Source: Euryodendron excelsum | Lineage: Eukaryota; Streptophyta; Magnoliopsida; Ericales; Pentaphylacaceae | Direction of reading: 5' to 3' | Assembly (NCBI GenBank): GCA_033060915.1 | Contig: CM065392.1 | Location: 11,096,001-11,160,000, forward strand | Length of the DNA: 64,000 bases | Shown: piece after piece, positions 56,150 through 64,000 of the stretch | Layout of the letters: every line of letters begins with the position of its first letter | Numbering within the stretch: position 1 is the first letter of the stretch | Program-made: the position numbers and the translations under genes | Notes under the pieces: model-generated | The model's database searches: none | What the model saw: the letters and a program-made list of their open reading frames with translations, nothing else | What the model was told of the DNA's origin: nothing

Positions 56150-58195
56150 CTAAGATTGAGCGTCATCAGTCATAGTGGTGTCCACCCCAGTAGGAGCACC
56201 ACCAACAGCCATTGATGTTGTGTCATCCTCCTTAAGCTTCAGTATAAAAAGGTCCCAGCCAAGGTGCACTCGAGGAGCGCAACCCTTGGCCTCTTCAAAG
56301 ACTTGCACATATGCCTTGCTCATCTTTATGTTGAAGGTTTCTCCCTTCCTAAAGTTGGTGATGGTGAGCTCAGAAGCATTCTCCAACTATTGAGACATGG
56401 AGGCATTGCTCTCCTTCAAGACTTGTTCAGCTGTGAGGTCCAGAAAGAGGGAGTCACACTTTTTGACTAAGTCCCCTCTTTCAGCCATGTGAGCATCTTT
56501 CTCAGCCACGAGTTTCTCCTTCTCGGCAGTAGCAACCTCAGCGTTAGCCTTTGCCTAGGCGAGCTCCTTCTCTTGGGCCTCAATCTCAGCCAAGGCATCA
56601 GTTGACCTCTTCTTATACTTACAATACCCTTTGGTCGTTGTGGCCAACCAAGTGCCCAAGACACTAGTCTTGACAGCAACCTGGACAAAGCAAACAAGAG
56701 GGGTTAACACTTAGAAAAAAAAGATAGGGCAAAAAAGGGGGCTGGTCAAGAAGGTGTCATGCTCACCCTTATCAGGTCATGGACCAAGTCCTTGGTCACC
56801 CTAGAATCAGGAACACCCTTTAAAACAGCGGCGTCCTCCACAGAGATGATGTCTTTCACCCTCGCCCATGCCGTCTCTATGCTATCCATAATGCACAGAG
56901 AGTTGGTGGTCAGCTCACGAAGAGGGGGAAGTTCTTTCTTCGGCTAAGGAGGAGGAGGCATGGAAGTCTTAGCAAGGGTAGGGGGATTGGAGATTCCTTT
57001 CTTCTAAGGAGGAGGAGTTTGAACCATCTCGATAGGTTCGACCACTTCCTTCTCCCTGTTCTTGCTTAGCTCAAAGGCGTTAACAACCTTAGTACGCTTG
57101 GTCGGCCCTTGACCTCCCTTCTCAGTGACCTTCACCGCCGCCTTCTTTACGTAGGATTTGTCGAAACCCATGTCCTTCTCAGGGCTAAAATCATCAACTG
57201 CACAAAACCGAAAAACAACTGGAATAAGGTCAACACATCAGAGAGCAAAGAGGGAAATAGGTGTAAACTCACTCCTCCCATATTCTGTCGCTAAGGCTTC
57301 CTTGGTAAGGTTTGGTCCTAGAAGGTACGCTGCTAGGTTCTCGGCATTCACTAAGACATTGGCCTTCTTCAACCCGTAGTTCAGGGCAATATTGACTCTC
57401 TTCACCTGCCCTTTGTCTAGAATAGGGACAAGGCGAGCTGACCAACATTACAAAAATGCAGGTCAGAACTCCAACACTTGAAAACAATAAAAGTAGAAAT
57501 CTATAAGGTTAGTCTCTACACACTGTTCTTGTTCGGCCTCCCCTATTAAGTGGGGACTCGAGCAATATTGATAGGTTTGCCTTCCCATGGTTGAAACTTC
57601 CAACCATCACCATACACAAAGAAAGACTTGTCTTTCACCAGGCTCTGCCCTTTCTTCCTGGCTGAGAAGTACCACCAACCGGTATCTCTCTCCTTCAGGT
57701 GGTAGACATGGAGGAATTCCTCAGCCGACAAGGATTCCTTCTAGTCATTGATTGCCCCCCATTTGACGGCAGATCCTAGGAAGACTCTCCAGCCATTAGG
57801 CCGAATCTGACCAGGGGCCAACCCCATTCGACATAAAAATTCCCGAATAGGTCTTGCTAGGGGAAATCTTAGGCTCCTAACTAAAGCAAACTTGTGAACC
57901 CTCACTTCACCATGCCTTGGAAAACAGGCCCTACCCCCATCTTTGGGGACATGAAAGACATGTTAGAGGGAAGTTGATACACCTTCCATAGCCTCTTGAT
58001 CTTAGCCACAATTATTTTGGATTTCACCCTAGCAGTGGTAAACCCAAAATTCACAACCCCAGGGATTATATCATCCCCAGATCTAGCCCCTTCACCCCCC
58101 ACTCCAGAGGCAGAGGCCTCCACCTCAGGGACAATATTCTCTAAGGAGGCCCTGTCTTCCCAAAATCAGAACCAATATCCATTGGATTATTCATA
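56150..58195 (-). pseudogene. antisense ORF of the Tat-type element, decayed
   Basis: Minus-strand frames read coherently here, against the element's own direction. From about 57890: VRVHKFALVRSLRFPLARPI, REFLCRMGLAPGQIRPNGWR, VFLGSAVKWGAIND, a stop, then KESLSAEEFLHVYHLKE, TGWWYFSARKKGQ and WKFQPWEGKP. Upstream, 58123-57902 gives VVNFGFTTARVKSKI and IKRLWKVYQLPSN. Downstream, 56386-56150 gives a C-terminal segment. The pattern resembles the 'putative gypsy type transposon' domain (Transposase_28). Tat-group elements are known to carry an antisense ORF at this position; its function is unknown. Frameshifts at about 57900 and several stops break it. Confidence 0.65.
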
Positions 58196-58742
58196 ATGCC
58201 TAGAGTCCTAGTTCTAACTACCACAGACCTAACTAACCCTATCAGTTTTTCACTAAAGAACCCTAAGCCAACCACAAAATTTGAGAAAGAAGGGGTTTTA
58301 CGTGCTTGCCTGTAGTGCCAATAACGCCTAGCAACAAACTAACACACACGAAAGGGAACAACCAAAACAAAAGTCTTACCTAAGACGAAGCAAGAATCAA
58401 CACAGATATCCTGGGCATCGAAGTGCAAGGAGAGGGTGCAAAGGTTGGGTAAGAAAGGTGTTTGAAGCTAAAGTGTAGAGCCAAAGCAAAACTGCTAAGT
58501 CTAAAACTCTCCTATTCAAAATGAATGGCTCAGATTAGCCCAAGTGCCCCAGATCAGATAATTGGCAATCGAAAAGATGCGACCAAACTTGAGGTCCAAC
58601 TAGCTGCTACCATGTTACGGGGAGGATGAAAAGACACCAGTTACATTCAACTATTGCCATCATTACACATGCGACACAATAAATGCACGCTAGGTGCGAG
58701 GATCTATCGAACGCGAATTCCCTAGATCGTGCAAGATGAATA

Positions 58743-58759
58743 AGGGAATTGGGGGCATC
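58743..58759 (+). other. polypurine tract of the Tat-type element
   Basis: AGGGAATTGGGGGCATC directly precedes the TG of the 3' LTR, the expected plus-strand priming site. Confidence 0.65.
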
Positions 58760-59297
58760 TGATGGCGGATAGCTAAACCTCGACCAGCTCCTGAACGTGC
58801 CAAAACCCGACCATCGGTGTGCCAAGAAGGGAGCCCAAATAGCCAATGACCACCTTGTATCCCGAACATGGATTAAGATGACAACACACAAGGTAGAGCA
58901 CGAAATCCGACGCCTCAGCCACATATCTTGAGATTCACACCTGACAATCAGTGCCCATCACCCCATTAGGGGCATGACTGCACTCAAGAAGGGCGCGATG
59001 AGGGCGTGACATGGCGGCATGATCCACGCCAAGTACGTGATATGGGCACACAATTCACTCCCCCTCAATGCCTACATTCATGGATCACTCCCAGCTGCCA
59101 ATCCCTATATAAGGAGGCATTTGCCCTCCACTCAAGGTATGATCTATCTTAGTTATTCTTCTGTATAACCTCCTTATCCAATTGTGCTAACTTTGGCATT
59201 AGAGAGTCTTTGGCAGACATCACACCGGTGTACTTAGCGCAAGGTTCCTCTGTCCAACCTCAAAATTAGTTCATTCTAACCTGGAGCAGATCCTATA
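58760..59297 (+). repeat. 3' LTR of the Tat-type element
   Basis: It starts TGATGGCGGATAGC and aligns with 49604-50112 to its end at GATCCTATA. Relative to the 5' LTR it has about 30 extra bases near 59020-59060 that look like a local duplication of the ATGGGGGCAC...CACTC segment. Visible substitutions between the two LTRs indicate an insertion that is not recent. Confidence 0.85.
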
Positions 59298-59847
59298 GAT
59301 ATATTTTTCTTTTGAAACTGTAAGGGAGGTTGGTGCATTTTATCCTAAAAAATAATGACTTGAAACATTTATATATTTTAGAAGATTGTTAAATTCTACA
59401 ATTTTGTATTGTTCAACACTCGCCGTGGTCTTGCTGCCGCTCCCTATCACAGTTTTGTGTTTATGGTTAACCCAACGATTAGGCCTACCCAGTGCTAGGC
59501 TTGTATTTGGATTGATGGGGCATGGCAGCGGAATTCCCTTGGTTCTGTGGAGAAGCATGGATGGTGTTTGATCCCAAGGGTGAGCAGATTACTCAAGGTG
59601 TAATGGCCAGCTATGCGTTGTCCCCGCTTGTGAGTGAAATACACCTGCCTCGAAACATTGAAGCTGGTCCATTCTATGGGGCTGTCTTTTTGTTTTTGTT
59701 TTTTTTTTTTTTTTGTATTGACACAGATTGTACCAATCTCGTTCAGGCCACCGAGGGTTCTTGATATTTTGGATGTAATTGGTCATATGTCTTATGTTGT
59801 TGTTAAGTAAAGTGGATAGTGCATTAGTATAGGTGGCCCACACTCTT
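59298..59847. other. spacer with a short unidentified coding-like patch
   Basis: Bases 59420-59690 are less AT-rich than the surroundings and stay open in two plus-strand frames (one reads RLGLPSARLVFGLMGHGSGI, another AEFPWFCGEAWMVFDPKG). I recognise neither, and no splice-linked partner is visible. Confidence 0.35.
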
Positions 59848-60125
59848 GTTAGGGAAAAAATGTTTAATGGTTAGGTAGTACTGGGTACTCATTCCTATCA
59901 AATGATGACACATGGTGAATGCATACACTACTAACCTAGATTTATGGGGTAGTGGAAAGACTTTCAAAGAAAAATGTCATGTGATAAAATTTGACAGGAC
60001 TTCACCCTAAAAGTCTTCCCACTACACCAAAAATCTAAGTTAGTGTTGTATGCACTCATCACATGTCATCATTTGATAAGAATGAGTACCAGTATTACTT
60101 AACCAATGAATTATTTTTTCTTGCC
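59848..60125. mobile_element. foldback MITE (about 280 bp)
   Basis: The left arm contains GGTTAGGTAGTACTGGGTAC and ATCAAATGATGACA. The right arm in reverse complement reads GGTTAAGTAATACTGGTAC and ATCAAATGATGACA. The arms are about 120 bases each, with about 40 bases between them. Outer bases (TTAGGGAAAAAAT / TGGCAAGAAAAAAT) still align, so the true ends are near 59848 and 60125. It is non-coding. Confidence 0.75.
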
Positions 60126-61727
60126 AAGAGTATGACTTGACCTGGTTATTGTATTGGCCTTTACATAGTGATATATTATATTCCTGTTGTGTTCTCGAAA
60201 ACAAAGAAAAAAAGAAAAAAGAGGATTTCAAATCATGCAGTTACGAGTTTCACTTACTACATGTCAGATTTAACTAATAAATGTGATTTGTGAAGAACTG
60301 TAAGTAGTTGGGGTTTACTTGAGAGCCTAATGTGGCGCTACCTTGAGAAAGTCTCTTGGTTAATAAAAATTATTCAAGGCTTCAGGAGTGTCACGTCATT
60401 TTTATTCCACCACTAACATAATGGTTGGCCCCCACTGTTAGAAAGACCCCACCTGTCAGGTAAGGGATCCACCCTCATGTAAGTAATAGAGCAAGGTCAG
60501 GTGGCACTCTTGAAGCATTGAATAATTTTTCCTTCATTAAAAAAATTCTTCTCTAGCCTTTTATATCTTATTATCTATAAAGACACCTTCACACATGTAT
60601 GGCCGCTATTTGGAAGCGGGATACATGCAAGATAGAATTAAACAAGATTGAAATAATAGTAAGTGGACATGAAATTCCACTATAATTGTGAATTAGACTC
60701 ACTAGTGGTCAGACATCCAAAATTAGTCAAGTCCAGTGTTTGGCTTGCACATTTTAAACTTGGGTTTTAAGTTTGTTTGTTTGTTTGTTTTTTTATTTAT
60801 TTCTTAAATACACTCCGACCATGACTTTAGAGTAAGAGAGTGTGAGAAAATTCATGCTGCTGGTAAAGACAATTAGTCTCAACTATAAGAGGTGACTCAA
60901 TAGTTGGGTTATCCTTGTACTAATTAAGAGATCTCAAGTTTTGATCTCTCCCCATGCCCTTTTACGACCAACCGCTATTCATGTAATGTATAAAATTTAC
61001 ATAGTTTGTATAAACAATGACCTTGTATGAGTTCAAGAGAGTAAAGCAGACACCCTATAACAGAAAGGGGGGGAAAAAAAAAGGAGGAGAAGAAGAAGAA
61101 AAAAAAGAAGAAGACATTTAATCCCAATTGAGTTGGCCCAATCTACTCGTGTGGCAAACCCAAATGTGGGAGTGTACTAGAATGAGTTATCCTGCCTAGA
61201 TACTACAGAATCCAAACAAGGCCTTATTGTATACTAACAGTAGTTTTGGATATTTCAAAATCTACAATATCCTCCCCCTATTCTCTTTGCTATTCATTAA
61301 TCTTGAAATTGAAAAAACCAACTCAAGCTAGCCAAGTTGACCAGAGTTCTTAGCTTCCATTACGGAGGTCAGGAATTTGAGCCCCTCTCCCCTAGATTCT
61401 CTTTTCGGCTTCGACCCTACTTGTAATCCTTCTAATGAATCCAAAAGAAAAAAAAAAAGAAATTGAAAAACATTACGGTGGTTAATCAAAGGGGGTACAC
61501 ATGCATCACTCTCCTAGTTAGCAAAAAATGGAGCTGCAAAAGGTTGTATGGTTCAAAATTGAGAGTAGCGATAACCACAAAGTGGTTTTGTTGGTATGCC
61601 AAAGTTGAATGTTGTAACCAACGGGGATTAGTCTAGTTGTTACCACATAAATTGATAATGAACTTATGCATGTTCATTGAACTTTCGCTAGTTTTCCTTT
61701 CCTATTGAGTGTTCTTAACTCTCACGC
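60126..61727. other. spacer with SINE-like pieces, no gene seen
   Basis: GACTCAATAGTTGGGTTATC and CAAGTTTTGATCTC at 60893-60945 resemble box A and box B of a tRNA-derived SINE. A second piece ending GTCAGGAATTTGAGCCCC and an A-rich tail (61325-61460) may be another. An AAGAAG-rich patch lies at 61078-61112. Nothing codes for a recognisable protein. Confidence 0.4.
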
Positions 61728-61890
61728 TATGTTTGGTACAAAGAAATGAAATGGAATGAGAATGGAATGAAGTGGAAATAGAATGGAATGGTCATTCCCA
61801 TTCCACCGTCTGGTTTTTAACATGGAATAGAATGAAATGATCATTCCCATTCCCACGTTTGGTACACCTATTAAGTTGTTGGAATAGAAT
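61728..61890. mobile_element. PIF/Harbinger-type terminus
   Basis: GCTATGTTTGGTACAAAG followed by repeated ATGGAATG words and GGTCATTCCCATTCC, then CACGTTTGGTACA at about 61855, matches the usual end of plant Harbinger elements and their MITEs. The partner terminus is not found in this window, so the element is truncated or ends beyond 64000. Confidence 0.5.
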
Positions 61891-62319
61891 GAACATTTTA
61901 AGTCAAAATAAAATAATATATATGTATATATTTAAATATAAGCTATCATAATACCTGCCAAACCAATATGAAGCCTCTTTCAAACAAGCAAAAGTTTTTT
62001 ATCTTTTTTAAATAATATATAAATTCACCAAATAAGAGTAACACAATAACTTAAAAATTCTCACAACACCATTCATATTCACCAAATACAAATTGTAGTA
62101 TGTAACAAATATATGCATATATATAATACTCTAGTTTAATGTCTTTAAAATCTCAAAACATCTATAACTTCAACAAAAATATTATAAGTACTAAAAGTAG
62201 TTGTAACTCCCACGAGTTAATAAAAGCAATACTAAAAAACTAATAAGTACTATCCACTACCACATACACTCAAAAGAGATACATCACAAGGAATTTAAAT
62301 GCAATAACTCAAATGACAT

Positions 62320-63294
62320 TTAAGAAATGATTGCTTTGACCCATGCTTCTTTCTCTTCATCATCAATTGTGAAAAATATTTGAGTCAAGTCACGATCACA
62401 ACTAATTTTATGTTGATCAACCACACTTAGGCCTCGTAGTTTTATCAACTCCTTATTAAGTTGAAGTTTCAAGTCATTAACTGTTGCATCCTCAATTGCA
62501 CGACTAAGTCAATTAGTAGTTTTTTCCATAGTTGAGCTCATAATAGTTGTTGACTTTTCCATCACTTCATAAATCTTGTTCTCAACACTTTCACTTCTAT
62601 GTTTTCCTTTTTTTCTTTGAACTCACTTCACTAGTATTGCCAATAGTGGCTGATTGTGTAAAGGATGTGGAAATGTCATTACCATCCAAATCATCTCCCA
62701 CGCCATAAAACTCATTAACATTTTTAGTTTTAGCACATTCCCTATCTAACTCTTCAAGAACATCTGCAGGTGTCTTCGCATCCTTTCCCGTTGCTTGGTC
62801 TTTTTCAAATATTATGCAAAGCTCTCTATAAAAAGGAAATTGTTTGTTTTTGAATTGTGCAGCTCCCTTGTGACTCTACAAAACAATATAAAATAATAAA
62901 GTTAGTTGATCATTCAACTACTATGTAATACAAATACCTTCAAGTCTGGATCCCACACTGACTTTTCAGCAACTACCCATTTTTTGGTATCATCAAAGCT
63001 AAATCCACTAGTGTTGCGTCCACTTATCATGTCATGTACAATAGCAAAATGTGATTTCAATGTCTTCATTCTCGATTTTATATGTGGATCAACCTTTAAT
63101 CCTGAATTCGGTAAACTAACTGCAAGTAATTTTTCCACTGCAGTAAAGTGCCCAGGTTTAAATCCACCCTCAACATTATATTTTCCACTATTCTTTAAAT
63201 TAAGAAGAGCTTCAATAAGTTTGCCATCATCATCTTCTGTCCACATCATTTTATTTACACCTGGACCTTTGCTTTCTTGTGTTCTTGAATCCAT
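62320..63294 (-). pseudogene. MYB/SANT-like DNA-binding protein of a PIF/Harbinger element, broken
   Basis: Exon 1 (63294 down to 62938) starts MDSRTQESKG and contains MMWTEDDDGKLIEALLNL, HFTAVEKLLAV, HIKSRMKTLKSHFAIVHDM and SVWDPDLK, a MYB/SANT-like domain. It is spliced (GTATTT donor; acceptor TGTAG) to exon 2 from 62875: SHKGAAQFKNKQFPFYRELC, IFEKDQATGKDAKTPADVLE. A TAG at 62599-62597 ends this frame. A +1 shift restores the conserved-looking tail (IYEVMEKSTTIM, a TGA, then SRAIEDATVNDLKLQLNKEL and a WVKAIIS-TAA end at 62322-62320). In PIF/Harbinger elements this protein binds DNA and assists the transposase. No transposase is visible here. A domesticated L10-interacting-MYB-like gene is less likely given the stops. 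Confidence 0.75.
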
Positions 63295-64000
63295 ACCTAA
63301 TAAAAAAAAAGTTGTTGTAATTAAACTGTCACGCAGTTAGCATGGCCATAATACACATTCATTAGTGGGATACAAATAACCAGATATTATATCGTAACCT
63401 AAAATATTCAGTTTATGCTTCTGTAATGTATTAAACTTACGATAATGTTCCTATAAGCTTAGCAAATTGTTTCCTCTAGCTTAGTGAAAATATAGCAAAG
63501 TCAGACTACCAAAACTGTAATATACATGATTAGTAAAATGGTCAATGTTCCATCAAAATCTCGAGAAGGTATATCAGTTCACACAAAATCTCCTATAAGA
63601 ATTGCTGGAAAACTATAGCCATGTATAGATATCGGGAAGGTATATCAAGAGAAGTTCACATATTGCAAACAAAAACCTAAGAAGCACGAAAGCTCACAAA
63701 CAATATTACTTGCAACCTTCACGCACATGACCATTTAGTGATCCCCAAAGGATGCAGGAACCATTTGAATTCCAAAAGCAAAAGCAGCCCACATTTTATG
63801 AAAAGCATTTACTATAATTTTTATTCACACAAACTAGTTCTTTACAACTTTAATGGGGCACAAATCCAGTGCAAAGGGTAAATGAGAATAGCTCGTAGCC
63901 ACTTCTCCTATGTGGAAGAAAAGGCTAAATGAGTAACCTTTTGGATCTTTACCTTATTCTGTAAGTCTGCCACCACTGTGTTTCCTATCACCTAGTTCTA
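63295..64000. other. AT-rich right edge, no gene seen
   Basis: No frame with a recognisable domain occurs on either strand. It could be the 5' flank of the MYB-like gene and interior of the Harbinger element, whose transposase and second terminus would lie beyond the window. Confidence 0.4.

Larger units (their letters stand above)
49604..59297 (+). mobile_element. Tat-clade Ty3/gypsy retrotransposon, full length but dead
   Basis: Order: 5' LTR, TTGGCGCCGTCTG leader, gag, protease, RT, RNase H, integrase, tandem hairpin array, antisense ORF, polypurine tract, 3' LTR. This pol order (integrase last) is Ty3/gypsy. Gag end motif, absence of a chromodomain and an antisense ORF before the 3' LTR fit the non-chromovirus Tat group. 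Every coding part is interrupted by stops, frameshifts or deletions. GATA borders both outer ends (49600-49603 and 59298-59301), a possible partial target duplication. It inserted about 700 bases downstream of the AVT1 stop codon in the same orientation. Confidence 0.85.

Overview
The window is nuclear plant DNA, probably from a eudicot and plausibly a woody one. The evidence is an intron-rich amino-acid transporter gene with plant-type splice sites, AT-rich spacers, Ty3/gypsy (Athila-like and Tat/Ogre-like) and Ty1/copia debris, foldback MITEs and a PIF/Harbinger MYB-like reading frame. There are no operons, CRISPR arrays or rRNA/tRNA genes. I cannot name the species from sequence alone.

Layout. 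0-13 kb is nested retrotransposon wreckage: three copia-type LTRs on the minus strand, and an internally deleted Athila-like gypsy element (3709-11520, minus strand) that keeps both LTRs, a polypurine tract, a decayed ORF2 and an integrase C-terminus. A different LTR-like element (about 6450-7784) is inserted in it. 13.2-18.2 kb is a single 4.95-kb solo LTR flanked by a perfect 5-bp duplication (CATAA), with Tat/Ogre-type features. A truncated sister lies at 21.0-22.7 kb. Both carry the same 157-bp internal tandem repeat. 18.6-28.3 kb holds more copia LTR material. 28-35.7 kb is mostly AT-rich spacer with foldback MITEs.

The one gene that looks intact is at 36096-48893 (+): a vacuolar amino-acid transporter of the AVT1 family. 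I assembled 12 coding exons, all in phase, giving 540 residues. It contains two microexons (24 and 20 nt). Its eighth intron looks like a minor-spliceosome (U12) intron with non-canonical AT-AA ends. Introns 10 and 11 hold a TRIM-like element, SINE/RTE-like pieces, two MITEs and copia LTR material.

Immediately downstream, 49604-59297 is a complete-length but dead Tat-clade gypsy element with two LTRs, gag, protease, RT, RNase H and integrase remnants. It also has a 67-bp tandem array whose units can fold into a covarying hairpin, and an antisense ORF before the 3' LTR. RT has lost its first catalytic-aspartate block by deletion. The right edge (61.7-64 kb) holds a PIF/Harbinger-type terminus and a broken two-exon MYB/SANT-like gene on the minus strand.

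The transposon genes do not form a working system: nearly all are interrupted, largely by TAG/TGA/TAA codons that C-to-T changes would produce. The points most worth following are the AT-AA U12 intron with its adjoining 20-nt exon, the giant solo LTR, and the covarying hairpin array.
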